NCBI GenBank assembly: GCA_020633205.1
Contig: JACKEB010000011.1
Coordinates: 248,001-312,000 of the forward strand
Reading direction: 5' to 3'
DNA: 64,000 bases
DNA from: Polyangiaceae bacterium
GTDB lineage: Bacteria; Myxococcota_A; Polyangia; Polyangiales; Polyangiaceae
In this document: positions 16,230-24,416 of the stretch, one piece after another
How positions within the stretch are numbered: position 1 is the first letter of the stretch
How the letters are laid out: every line of letters begins with the position of its first letter
Notes under the pieces: model-generated
Database searches by the model: none
What the model saw: the letters and a program-made list of their open reading frames with translations, nothing else
What the model was told of the DNA's origin: nothing
Translations under genes and position numbers: made by a program

Positions 16230-17729
16230 ATGAAGAGAAATCTATTCCTACCCCTCTGTCTGGTCGCTGTTTCCGCATGTACACAGTCCGTGGAGCCTTC
16301 GTCGGATACGCCGACCGAGGAGCCGACTGCGAGTACTGCCCAGGAGATAGCGACGGACCCCTCCGACGTTGCTGAGTCCGGGTACTGCTACAACAGCTAC
16401 ATCTGGAACGGGACTCGAGGCCGCGTCTACTACCCGTCCAATGGTGGCTGCAGCGCGAGCGTCTACAGTCCGTTGGTCGTGCTCTTCCACGGCACGAACT
16501 ACAGCTACACGGGCTACCACTATCTGCTGCGGCACCTGGCGCGGAATGGCTTCATCGCTGTGAGCGTCGACGTCCTCGCGGACAGTCAGAACAACAGCGA
16601 CCACCTCGCCGCCGCCGAGCAAGGTTGGGACTTCGTGCACGACTACCTTTGGTCGAACTGGAGCAAGAGCGCCTATATCAATCCCAATGCGGTGGGGGTG
16701 ATCGGACACAGCCGCGGCGGCGGTACCGCGCGTGCGCTCGCTCACTACCTGGAAGGTGATCCGACCTTCCACGTGAAGTCGGTCGTGACCCTCGCCCCAA
16801 CCGGCTCGGACACGCTCTACATCAAGGGGACGCAGGCAGAGAGCTACCTGAGCCTGTACGGCACGAGCGACTCAGACGTGGCCCCAGGCGGTGTCTACAA
16901 GCACTTCGACTTTGCCGGCACGGAGACGTCTCAGTTCGACCCGTCTTGGGACTCGCAGGTCACCTACAAGGCGATGAAGCTGATTGACGGAGCGAGCCAT
17001 GCCGGGTTCCACGATACAGGCAGCGCCGATCAGCAAGCCGTTACGCGGGGCTATGTCTTGGCGTTCCTCAAGGCGCACCTCGCAGGAGACGCGACCTGGT
17101 ACGAGGACTATGTCCGCGGGGACGCAGTTCCGCACGGATGGGCCGACCCGGTGGTGAGTCAGTACGCGGATGGCTTCTACCGCAGGACCATTGACAACTT
17201 TCAGGACGGCAGCTTGCCCACCAATACGCTTGGCGGGCCCGTCATCCAATTCGGCACGACGACTACAGTGCCTAACCTCGGCGCCACGGCAGATCCTCAC
17301 CCCCACAACACCCGGGTCCTGCAAGTCAGTGGCTCCTCTCAGGGTGCCTACGTGCAATGGAACATTCCCGATGGCAAGCGGGACGCCAGCGCGTTCGAGT
17401 GGCTCAGCCTGCGCCTTGGCCAGATCAGCGGCACCGCCGCCAGCGACGTCTTCGTGCGGATCCGCAACGGCAACACCTGGTCCTCCGAGGTTCGCATCAC
17501 CGACCATGGCCAGATCGCTCAACCCCTTGAAATGTGCGTATCGGGCACGGGCGTAGCCTGCCTGAGTATCAAGGAGCAATTCCACATGGGAACGTTGCGC
17601 ATTCCGCTGTCCGCGCTCGGCGCTCACGACGATGTGCGGGACGTCCGGATCGTGCTGCGGAACAACGCGCTCAACAAGACCTTCATCGCGGACAACCTCG
17701 AGTTCTCCGAGTGGGTGTTGAAGCCCTAG
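16230..17729 (+). CDS. Secreted alpha/beta hydrolase lipoprotein, polyester-hydrolase-like
   Basis: The product begins with a lipoprotein signal (MKRNLFLPLCLVAVSAC). Residues about 50-300 are an alpha/beta hydrolase of the dienelactone-hydrolase/chlorophyllase/cutinase-like group: oxyanion region VVLFHGTNYSY, nucleophile elbow GHSRGG, acid in YGTSDSD and catalytic histidine in DGASHAGFHD. About 150 C-terminal residues form a beta-rich module (VLQVSGSSQGAYVQWNIP onward) that may bind substrate. I prefer the ATG at 16230 to the GTG two codons earlier. A hairpin follows the gene. Likely an extracellular esterase; peptide or polyester substrates cannot be separated from sequence alone. Confidence 0.8.
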   Translation: MKRNLFLPLCLVAVSACTQSVEPSSDTPTEEPTASTAQEIATDPSDVAESGYCYNSYIWNGTRGRVYYPSNGGCSASVYSPLVVLFHGTNYSYTGYHYLLRHLARNGFIAVSVDVLADSQNNSDHLAAAEQGWDFVHDYLWSNWSKSAYINPNAVGVIGHSRGGGTARALAHYLEGDPTFHVKSVVTLAPTGSDTLYIKGTQAESYLSLYGTSDSDVAPGGVYKHFDFAGTETSQFDPSWDSQVTYKAMKLIDGASHAGFHDTGSADQQAVTRGYVLAFLKAHLAGDATWYEDYVRGDAVPHGWADPVVSQYADGFYRRTIDNFQDGSLPTNTLGGPVIQFGTTTTVPNLGATADPHPHNTRVLQVSGSSQGAYVQWNIPDGKRDASAFEWLSLRLGQISGTAASDVFVRIRNGNTWSSEVRITDHGQIAQPLEMCVSGTGVACLSIKEQFHMGTLRIPLSALGAHDDVRDVRIVLRNNALNKTFIADNLEFSEWVLKP

Positions 17730-17742
17730 TTGGAGGCATAGT

Positions 17743-17760
17743 GACACCCTAGGCGGTGTC
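17743..17760. terminator. Hairpin after hydrolase gene
   Basis: GACACC at 17743-17748 pairs with GGTGTC at 17755-17760 around a 6-base loop, 14 bp after the hydrolase stop. No T-run follows, so it may be a Rho-independent terminator of the weak kind or simply an RNA-stabilising stem. It lies between convergent genes. Confidence 0.35.
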
Positions 17761-17829
17761 GTTGGTCGATGCATGGGGCGGCTGGCTGCGCTGGCTGCCC
17801 GTGCATGAGAAGCTGACGCTAGTGTTCGC

Positions 17830-18150
17830 TTACTGGCGCGATCCCCGCCGCTGTTTCGATGTCTGAAGAGCCCGTCCAGCGGTCGCTCGGCGCCGTTCCA
17901 AAGCGCTTACGAGTTCGTCGCCGGGACCTGCAGCGTGCCGATGTAGAAATTGGAGCAGTGTCCGTGCGTCGTCTTCAGAGAGCCAGTCCGGACACCAGCC
18001 GGTCTCGAAGTCGATGGCTTCCTGCACGACCAAGCTCAACCTTTTGGGGCTCGCGACGACTTCCGCCGGGAACCTGCGCAGGAGGTCCCGCCGATGACGC
18101 CTGATCCACGCGGCCTCGGGGAACGTTGGTTCGTCGTCTGAAGCAGCCAT
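17830..18150 (-). CDS. Small conserved-looking protein of unknown function
   Basis: A 106-residue basic protein without signal or membrane segment. The core RRFPAEVVASPKRLSLVVQE, then FETGWCPDWLSEDDARTLLQFL, has the amphipathic regularity of a real small helical domain, and codon positions show the GC-rich third-base bias of its neighbours. The start is ATG at 18150. It is convergent to the hydrolase gene and separate from the next lipoprotein gene. I do not recognise the family. Confidence 0.5.
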   Translation of the reverse strand: MAASDDEPTFPEAAWIRRHRRDLLRRFPAEVVASPKRLSLVVQEAIDFETGWCPDWLSEDDARTLLQFLHRHAAGPGDELVSALERRRATAGRALQTSKQRRGSRQ

Positions 18151-18332
18151 CCCAAGAAGCTAACCGACGAGTGGTTGTGGGGCGAGCGTGAGACGTGCGC
18201 TCACGTCGGTTCATCGGCACGTGACCGTGGAACCAGCGACAGTAGGTTCACGCAATCTCGACCCGTTGCGTCTAATAGCTGTGCGGAAAGGAGTTCTTTG
18301 GCTTGATCGTCGTTTGTCGTCACCTGCGCCTG

Positions 18333-18977
18333 CTACAGCTTGGGACAGGTGAAGCCTCCGGTGAACTCCGAGTATCGCGTATCGTCGCGGTCGCCATAGA
18401 CGCTGATGATGCCGACGGCGGAATCGGGCGCCATCCATACATCGAGGATGTGGCGGTGATTCGTAAAGCCGTCTGACCACGTGATGTCGTAGTTCGAGGG
18501 TTCGTGGTCGCTGAGGTCCAGGCTAGCGTAGGCCGTGCCGCCTGGCTGCAGGGTGAAGTTGAGCGGATAGCTGGCGCTCAGCGTCCCCTCGCTGGTCTCG
18601 ATCGTGACTGCTACTTTCACCGTGAGTGATGACTCGCATGGTTCCGACAGCTGCTCACGGGGGCCAATGCGTTCGGCAGTGATCAGCGTTGCGTGATCGT
18701 CCGCAAAGGCGAACGCGACGTGTGCCGAGTTCTCGTTCGCTGGAGCTGTGATGGTCGCAACGGGGGATGGGTCCTGCCAGGACCAACTGCAGTCATAATC
18801 AGTGAGCAAGGGTCCTAATAGCTCCTCGGTGGTTTGACCAAGGAAGGTCGCTTCGTCTAGGGCTACGGTGGATTCGGTCTTCTCGCAGCGCGCGGGCTCG
18901 GGTGCTTCAGGATCGCTCCCGCAACCGGAGGACACGAGGAGCGTGAGCGCTTGGAGAACGACCCGACTTCTAGTCAT
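18333..18977 (-). CDS. Lipoprotein of unknown function
   Basis: I start at the ATG at 18977, giving a 214-residue product with a good lipoprotein signal (MTRSRVVLQALTLLVSSGC); an upstream ATG at 19019 would add a Ser/Ala-rich stretch unsuited to a signal peptide. After a short Glu/Pro-rich linker the rest is beta-strand-like, with ITAPANENSAHVAFAFADD and LTVKVAVTIETSEG suggesting an Ig-like beta sandwich, plus three or four cysteines. Exported to the outer membrane or periplasm. No recognisable family. Confidence 0.65.
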   Translation of the reverse strand: MTRSRVVLQALTLLVSSGCGSDPEAPEPARCEKTESTVALDEATFLGQTTEELLGPLLTDYDCSWSWQDPSPVATITAPANENSAHVAFAFADDHATLITAERIGPREQLSEPCESSLTVKVAVTIETSEGTLSASYPLNFTLQPGGTAYASLDLSDHEPSNYDITWSDGFTNHRHILDVWMAPDSAVGIISVYGDRDDTRYSEFTGGFTCPKL

Positions 18978-19093
18978 CGAGCTTGAGCTAGCACTTTGGG
19001 CTGCGGCGTCGATAGACATCGATTGGAGCCGCGCGGATCCGTTGCAGCGCGCTTCAAACAGGCGCGTTGGCGCGTAGATCCGATCGATGAGCA

Positions 19094-19147
19094 GACCTGG
19101 ACGACGTCGAGCGGGACGACCCGGGCCTCAACTGGGTGTGTGAGTAG
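19094..19147 (+). pseudogene. 3' remnant of a paralogue of the 14.8-kb lipoprotein
   Basis: Seventeen codons ending in TAG read DLDDVERDDPGLNWVCE, closely matching the C-terminus of the lipoprotein ending at 15973 (VDVDLDDPALNWVCE, same stop codon). A stop codon lies in frame two codons upstream, so only the tail survives. The match is at both protein and DNA level. It points to an old tandem duplication or recombination between the two sites, 3.1 kb apart. Confidence 0.6.
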
Positions 19148-19168
19148 GGCCGGGATCCCCGTCGTTGC

Positions 19169-19960
19169 TCAGCGCTCCCGCAACATGAACTCCTCGTACT
19201 GAGCCACCTCAACAAACCCCAATCGCTCATAGCAGGCGATAGCCGCGCGATTGTCGGCGTGCACATTGAGCCCGACGAAGTCGACGTGCTCTAGCAGGGA
19301 CGCGCACAATGCCGCGACTGCTCGGCGGGCGAGGCCTTGGCCGCGGTGTGCTGGGTGCGTCGCGACGTTGCCCAGGGCGGCGACCCGGAACGCGCGCGAG
19401 TAGACGTGCACGCCGGCGACGCACACGAGCTCGTTGTGGTGTTTAAGGCCGAAGTATTCGCCGGTTTCGAGCATACGCGGGTCGAACCAATTGTTGGGAT
19501 AGCTGTGTTCGTATAGCGCGAGGATCTCACAGAGTTCGCTGGGTGTGAGCCGCGTCACGCCGTGCATATCAATGTCTGAGAGCAGTTCTTTTCGTTGCAG
19601 AGCCATCTTTAGGTGGAGGCCGTGGCCGGTCGCGGTGAAGCGGTGCGCTAGACGCTGAGCGAGGCCTGGGGAGAGGTGTGCATAGAATTCCGCGGGGAGA
19701 TGCGATGTGGCCGCCTCGATCAGATCGCCGAGCATGCCTTCGTCGTCGCGACCGAGCCCGAGCAACACGGGTAGGTCAGTTCCAGTGTAGAGCAGCGCTA
19801 GCGCTTGCAGCTCGTTGGCTTCGTCCATCCAGCCGAACCAGCGCGTGTGTGGCCAGAAGAACGGATCAAGGTCTCCGAGCTCGTAGAGATGCAAGAATGG
19901 GTCGCGGCGGAGGAAGCGCTCGATTGCGGCGCGGTCAGAGGTCTCGACGACTTGGTTCAC
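19169..19960 (-). CDS. GNAT family N-acetyltransferase
   Basis: The C-terminal half (about 150-264) is a GNAT acetyltransferase: ELVCVAGVHVYSRAFRVAAL gives strands 3-4, NVATHPAHRGQGLARR is motif A with the pyrophosphate-binding RGQGLA, and GLNVHADNRAAIACYERLGF is motif B. The N-terminal half (FLRRDPFLHLYELGDLDPFF) is the extension typical of the FR47-like and two-lobed GNATs. I choose the GTG at 19960; the longer frame to 20071 would overlap the divergent transporter gene. Acyl acceptor unknown. Confidence 0.8.
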   Translation of the reverse strand: MNQVVETSDRAAIERFLRRDPFLHLYELGDLDPFFWPHTRWFGWMDEANELQALALLYTGTDLPVLLGLGRDDEGMLGDLIEAATSHLPAEFYAHLSPGLAQRLAHRFTATGHGLHLKMALQRKELLSDIDMHGVTRLTPSELCEILALYEHSYPNNWFDPRMLETGEYFGLKHHNELVCVAGVHVYSRAFRVAALGNVATHPAHRGQGLARRAVAALCASLLEHVDFVGLNVHADNRAAIACYERLGFVEVAQYEEFMLRER

Positions 19961-20062
19961 ACCGGAATCGTATGTCAGGGAGGCCACCGACTCCCGTGGT
20001 CCGTTCACGATTTCCGGCGGATGTTGTCGGCCGGCGCTGGACCGCGTACGTAGGCGGCGCTG

Positions 20063-21907
20063 ATGACTCAAGACGTGCTGATCGTGTTTGCGACGCTGGC
20101 TGGCACCATCGTGCTCTTCGTCAGCGATCGCCTGCGCCTCGACGTCGTGGCGTTGCTGTCACTCCTTGTGTTGGTGCTTTCCGGGGTCGTCTCTCCAGCG
20201 GAAGGGGTCCAGGGGTTCTCGAATCCTATCGTTCTGATGATCGCGGGCTTGTTCGTCGTGGGCGGTGCGCTGAGCGCCACCGGCGTTGCGGATTGGCTAG
20301 GGGGCAAGTTGAGTCTGCTAGCGGGGACGAACGAGGCACGTTTGCTGGTGGTGGTGATGCTCGCAACCGCGCTGTTGTCAGCGTTCATGAGCTCCACCGG
20401 TACCGTTGCGGTGCTGCTGCCCGTGGTCGGAACGCTCGCTCAGAGAGCCCAGGTCTCGCCTTCGCGCTTGCTCATGCCAATGGCGTTCGCCTCGCTGCTC
20501 GGCGGCCTGCTCACCTTGATCGGCACGCCACCAAATATCGTCGTAGCGGACCAGCTACGTCAGCAAGGCCTCGAGCCGTTTCGCTTCTTCAGCTTCACCC
20601 CGGCGGGGGTGATCTTGCTGGGGGTAGGCGTCGCGTTCATGGCGTTGGTTGGCAGGCGCTTGCTACCCGGGGGTGGTCAGCCAAGCGAGCACGACCAAGC
20701 ACCGCAGAGCGTCGTCATGCGGGATATCGTGCGCGAGTACGGGCTCGAGCAGCAGCTCCACCGCCTGCGCGTGCCTCCCGGCGCGCCCTGCACGGGGAGC
20801 ACGCTGGCACAGCTCCAGTTGCGCACTCGTTTCGAGATCACCGTGGTCGGCATCGCGCGTACCGTCGGGCCGGATGTGCTGGCCATCCCCGTGGTGCCCA
20901 CCGCCACGCTACGTGCCGGCGATGTCTTGCTCGTGCAGAGCGATGCGCAAGCTGCGAAGCGCGCCGCGAGCGAGCTCGGTCTAGACAGTTTCCGGGAGGT
21001 AACGGAGCTCGAGTTGCCTGGGGACGAATCAGTGGCGGAAGTCGTCATCCCCCGGCGCTCGCATCTGGTCGGGCGCACATTGCGACAGCTGCGTTTCGGG
21101 GATCGATATCGCGCGACGGTGCTCGCGGTGCGCGGCGTGGGCAAGGCGCCGAAGAAGGCGGGCGATGGCTTCGCAACTCACGATCTGCGCCTCGAGAGCG
21201 GAGACACGCTATTGATCACGGGTCGCATCAAGCACCTAAAACACCTAGTGCGCGAGCGGCGCGACTTCGTGATGGTAACCGAACCTCGCCAGCCGGAAGA
21301 TGTGAAGATCGAGGGAGCCCGGGCCTTCGCTGCGCTGTTGATCACACTGGGCATGTTGGTGCTGATGGCCTTCGGCATCCTCCCGAATGTGATTGCGGTG
21401 ATCCTTGCCGCTGTATGCATGGTGCTCTTTCGGTGCCTCGACGCGAATGCGGCGTATCGGGGGATCAACTGGGAGAGCGTGGTCTTGATCGCTGCTATCT
21501 TGCCCATGGCGACCGCACTGGAAAAGACGGGTGCGATGCGGCTCATTGTCGACGGTTTGGTGAGTGGGCTTGGTGGTCACAGTCCGTACGTGCTCCTGGT
21601 GGTGCTCTTTCTGCTCACGTCCGCATTCAGCCAGGTGGTGTCTAACACCGCGACGACCGTGCTGGTGGCTCCCATCGCCTACAAAGTGGCTAGCGATTTG
21701 GGCCTCTCCCCCCACACGTTCTTGATGACCATCGCTATCGCCGCGAGCACCGCTTTCGCGACTCCCATTGCTTCGCCGGTCAACACGCTGGTGTTGAATC
21801 CCGGAGGATACAGGTTCCGAGACTACCTCCGGGTGGGTGTCTCCTTGCAACTGGTCCTGCTCCTGGTTTCGCTGTTGATTGTACCCTGGCTCTTCCCGTT
21901 CTACTAA
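20063..21907 (+). CDS. SLC13/DASS-type anion permease with two RCK_C domains
   Basis: A 614-residue polytopic membrane protein with about ten transmembrane helices split by a soluble central region. Two halves carry the conserved pair of motifs of the divalent anion/sodium symporter superfamily: SSTGTVAVLLP with LIGTPPNIVV in the first, and SNTATTVLVAP with ATPIASPVNTLV in the second. Between them (about 215-415) are two RCK_C (TrkA-C) domains, for example TLAQLQLRTRFEITVVGIAR and TLRQLRFGDRYRATVLAVRG, likely ligand-binding regulators. Transport of sulfate, dicarboxylate or another oxyanion is probable. Start ATG at 20063. The next gene follows after 28 bp. Confidence 0.88.
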   Translation: MTQDVLIVFATLAGTIVLFVSDRLRLDVVALLSLLVLVLSGVVSPAEGVQGFSNPIVLMIAGLFVVGGALSATGVADWLGGKLSLLAGTNEARLLVVVMLATALLSAFMSSTGTVAVLLPVVGTLAQRAQVSPSRLLMPMAFASLLGGLLTLIGTPPNIVVADQLRQQGLEPFRFFSFTPAGVILLGVGVAFMALVGRRLLPGGGQPSEHDQAPQSVVMRDIVREYGLEQQLHRLRVPPGAPCTGSTLAQLQLRTRFEITVVGIARTVGPDVLAIPVVPTATLRAGDVLLVQSDAQAAKRAASELGLDSFREVTELELPGDESVAEVVIPRRSHLVGRTLRQLRFGDRYRATVLAVRGVGKAPKKAGDGFATHDLRLESGDTLLITGRIKHLKHLVRERRDFVMVTEPRQPEDVKIEGARAFAALLITLGMLVLMAFGILPNVIAVILAAVCMVLFRCLDANAAYRGINWESVVLIAAILPMATALEKTGAMRLIVDGLVSGLGGHSPYVLLVVLFLLTSAFSQVVSNTATTVLVAPIAYKVASDLGLSPHTFLMTIAIAASTAFATPIASPVNTLVLNPGGYRFRDYLRVGVSLQLVLLLVSLLIVPWLFPFY

Positions 21908-21935
21908 GATGCCGGGCTGCAAGAAGGGAGATGGC

Positions 21936-23048
21936 ATGCGAAGCGCTGTGTTGGGGTTGGCCGTACTGAGTCTGCTCGCGTGTTCCAAAAAGGAAGATGC
22001 GGAGGCGTTGCGCCCAGAGCCTTCCGCGCCAATTTCGGCGACTCCGAGTGCCGCCCCGGTGGCTTCTGCAACTGCAGCAGCTGCGACACAGGAGCCTGCC
22101 GCGCCGGCGGTGAGCGTCGCATCGGCTGAGCCCGCGAAGGTGGACGAACCGACCGGCGACTTCACCCCGTTCGAGGGTGTTGCGGACGCGGAATATTTCC
22201 CTGTGGGAAAGGCGGTGATCCTGTGCGAGAAGCGTTGCGAGTATCCGTCCGATCCCGCGCCGAAGGTGTGGCTAGTGCAAGCCGGCAAGCTGCGCGAAGC
22301 GCCGGAGCTCTGGCCAGCAAAGGCTTGGGCTAACCTCAAGGGCATCGAAGGGGAGCACATCGTGACTCACGTGCAGTTCTCCGGTTCCTATCCAGAGGTC
22401 GTGTACGCCTATGGAGCCGCCCAGGCAGATATGGGAGAAGATCTCCTGCCGAGCGCGACGTACACGGCAAAGCGTTGGGAGAACACGCCGTTCACACAGC
22501 GGCACCAGGCTCCGCCCCCACTTCCGCAGCAGTTCGATGAAGCGCTCCGCGATGTGCCCATCCGCACAGAGGTCAGAGACACCTTCGTCTACGGTGCGGG
22601 GGCTCCGCTGATGGTTGCGGAGACGCACACCCTGTGGATTCGCACCGACGAAAAGTGGGTACGTCAGCCGGCGCCCTGGGGCATTGGCATCAAGCTCCGA
22701 CGACTCGCGGACGGAAGCACGCTCGGCGTCGCGGGGCGTGTGTTTCTGGTTTCAAGCGCAGGCAAGATCACGGAGATTGAGGGAGTCGAGGCGGACGACA
22801 TCACGGATCAGGCAGGCGTTGCGTGGTTGGTGAATAGCGACGGCATCAGCAAGCCGACCCACCCTGAGCGTTTCAAGTTGGCGCCCCTGACGCCACCGGC
22901 GCCGTCGGGCCCTGCTCCCTCGGACCCTGCTCCCTCGGACCCTGCACCCTCGGACCCTGCTCCCTCACCCCCAACCTCTCAAAACAGCCACACGCTCAGC
23001 GTCCCGCCCAGTTCGAATCCGAACGGAACCGGGGTGCCGTCGCGATAG
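21936..23048 (+). CDS. Lipoprotein with Pro-rich repeat tail
   Basis: The ATG at 21936 (ribosome site AGGGAG) gives a lipoprotein signal MRSAVLGLAVLSLLACSKK, a long Ala/Pro/Ser spacer, then a globular domain of about 230 residues with two cysteines (CEKRCEY). The C-terminus consists of PAPSD pentapeptide repeats encoded by 15-bp DNA repeats, after which the frame runs 70 bp into the antisense strand of the next gene. Those last 20 or so residues look non-native, so the repeat tract may have shifted the true stop. Function unknown. Confidence 0.65.
   Translation: MRSAVLGLAVLSLLACSKKEDAEALRPEPSAPISATPSAAPVASATAAAATQEPAAPAVSVASAEPAKVDEPTGDFTPFEGVADAEYFPVGKAVILCEKRCEYPSDPAPKVWLVQAGKLREAPELWPAKAWANLKGIEGEHIVTHVQFSGSYPEVVYAYGAAQADMGEDLLPSATYTAKRWENTPFTQRHQAPPPLPQQFDEALRDVPIRTEVRDTFVYGAGAPLMVAETHTLWIRTDEKWVRQPAPWGIGIKLRRLADGSTLGVAGRVFLVSSAGKITEIEGVEADDITDQAGVAWLVNSDGISKPTHPERFKLAPLTPPAPSGPAPSDPAPSDPAPSDPAPSPPTSQNSHTLSVPPSSNPNGTGVPSR
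22911..22968 (+). repeat. Four tandem copies of a 15-bp unit
   Basis: The unit CCTGCTCCCTCGGAC is repeated three times with one substitution in the third copy, and a partial fourth copy follows. It codes for PAPSD in the lipoprotein above. Such tracts can change copy number by slippage; whole units keep the frame, so length rather than phase would vary. Confidence 0.8.
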
Positions 23049-23593
23049 GCATCGCGGTAGCCTTCGCCGAAGTTGTGGCTGTAGCCGACGAAAGGACCTA
23101 CGGCGAAGTAGTGCTGGACGAACTGGATGCCGGCGCGTGCGCGGGGGACGATGGGAGATTCGTCGGAGTACTCCTCAGAGCCGAAGCCCACTGCCGCTTC
23201 CAGGCTCGCGCGGAGGGCGGTGCCGAGGTCGAAGTTGACCGCCACATAGGGCACAGCCATCTCGAACTCGTCGGAGAAACCGCCGTCCCACGGCACGCGA
23301 TAGAGTGAGTACTCGAGTCCGAAGGACAGCATCGAATAACCTGCACCGAGGCGCACCCCGTGAGCGTGCCGCAGACCGCGCCCCTCACTGGGCATCCACG
23401 CGCCAAACACACCGAGCTCCGCGCGCCAGCCTGGAGGGACGCTTTGGGCTGGCTTCTTCGGTTCGGAATCAGCGGGGGAGGTGTCAGTGGCCTGCGCTGC
23501 CGGCGTCGCGTCAGTGCCCTGCGCTACGGGATGGGGCGCCCCGAGCAGAGCTAGACCGAGCAGCGCATTGCTTTTCCGAGAGGAACCAGCCAC
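22979..23593 (-). CDS. Outer-membrane beta-barrel-like protein, family shared with 53955-54590
   Basis: A 204-residue exported protein: signal-like N-terminus (ALLGLALLGAPHPVAQG), a Thr/Ala/Pro linker, then alternating hydrophobic strands ending in a terminal aromatic residue (SVWLF), as in small outer-membrane barrels. VGPFVGYSHNFG and PFGFELGG closely match VGPFVGYAHNFG and PFGVEAGI of the protein at 53955-54590, and GVFGAWMPSEGRGLRHAHGV aligns with AAAAWLPGGGAFRSAYFL there. Start GTG at 23593, three bases after the stop of the upstream gene, so both are in one operon. The 3' end overlaps the convergent lipoprotein gene by 70 bp. Function unknown. Confidence 0.7.
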   Translation of the reverse strand: MAGSSRKSNALLGLALLGAPHPVAQGTDATPAAQATDTSPADSEPKKPAQSVPPGWRAELGVFGAWMPSEGRGLRHAHGVRLGAGYSMLSFGLEYSLYRVPWDGGFSDEFEMAVPYVAVNFDLGTALRASLEAAVGFGSEEYSDESPIVPRARAGIQFVQHYFAVGPFVGYSHNFGEGYRDAYRDGTPVPFGFELGGTLSVWLF

Positions 23594-23596
23594 TGC

Positions 23597-24178
23597 CTAG
23601 AAGCTCCCCTGCCAGCCTGCCATCGCGGAGTCCTGGCTCACCGCGAACAGCGGCGCCGTCGCCGAGCCCTGCTGGAGCGGGATCCGCTCGTCTTTCCAGC
23701 TGAGCCAGGCTGCATCCACGATCGCACCGACGGCTAGCCCCACGATGGCGCCGAAGACGATACCCGGATCGCCGTCCTCACCATTGCCGCCCTGACCTTT
23801 GCCGACCCCCATCCCGATGAACGGCGCCGCGACTCGGATACCGAGGCTGCCGATGGCATTGGCGGGCTGGCCGTGCCCGAGGTGCAGTATTGGACCTGTT
23901 ACGGCATATCCGCCTAGAAATACGTAGGCGTTCTTCGTGACCGCGCCCAGCGTGATGGCTACCGCGTCGAGGGTCAGTGTCTGCCAGCCGTACCAACGCT
24001 GCTCGAGCTTGTAGGGCCCAGTGTACGCTGGCTTGTCGTTTGTTTCCCGTTCGCGCCCTGGACTGAAGCTGACCTGAGGCGGACTCCAGCCGAGGTCTTG
24101 CCCTGCAGACTGCGCATGTGCCGCGTGACTGAGACACAGCCCAAACGAGGCGAGCAGGAGGGTGGTTGCGCGTCGCAT
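23597..24178 (-). CDS. Envelope protein of the YGWQTLT...GWQGSF family, copy 1
   Basis: A 193-residue protein with a cleavable signal peptide (AAHAQ cleavage site). After a Pro-rich region comes YGWQTLTLD, a glycine-rich hydrophobic stretch, GPILHLGHGQPANAIGS, another glycine-rich hydrophobic stretch, DAAWLSW and the C-terminus VSQDSAMAGWQGSF. The same ordered blocks occur in the protein at 51533-52129, so these are clear paralogues. The hydrophobic glycine-rich stretches could be two membrane hairpins in the inner membrane. It is the first gene of an operon with the barrel protein. I know of no assigned function for this family. Confidence 0.75.
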   Translation of the reverse strand: MRRATTLLLASFGLCLSHAAHAQSAGQDLGWSPPQVSFSPGRERETNDKPAYTGPYKLEQRWYGWQTLTLDAVAITLGAVTKNAYVFLGGYAVTGPILHLGHGQPANAIGSLGIRVAAPFIGMGVGKGQGGNGEDGDPGIVFGAIVGLAVGAIVDAAWLSWKDERIPLQQGSATAPLFAVSQDSAMAGWQGSF

Positions 24179-24416
24179 GCTTTCTCTTGGGACCGACGTT
24201 CAGTCGAGAAGCCTATCACGAAGCGGGCCGACGAAGTTCACTCGGCCACTCGCGATTGCGGAATTCGTTGCGCTGCTTGTATCCGCGCGGTCTTCTTGGG
24301 GGCCGGCAAACGAGGCAGGACCAGTAGATCCGCACGGGCGCATCACTGCGTGCCGTCCGGCGCCCTTGGCAATGCAGCCCGCGCCAAACGCTGCCGACTC
24401 GGCTAGACTGCGGTTC

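Noticed and set aside
19678..21645. 655-codon open frame on the plus strand
   Set aside because: It overlaps the transporter gene in another frame. The translation is Arg/Ala-rich, while the transporter frame has clear membrane helices and family motifs.
24162..24416. N-terminal extension of the HEAT-repeat protein
   Set aside because: The 85 upstream codons are Arg/Ser/Pro-rich and overlap the promoter region of the divergent envelope gene.
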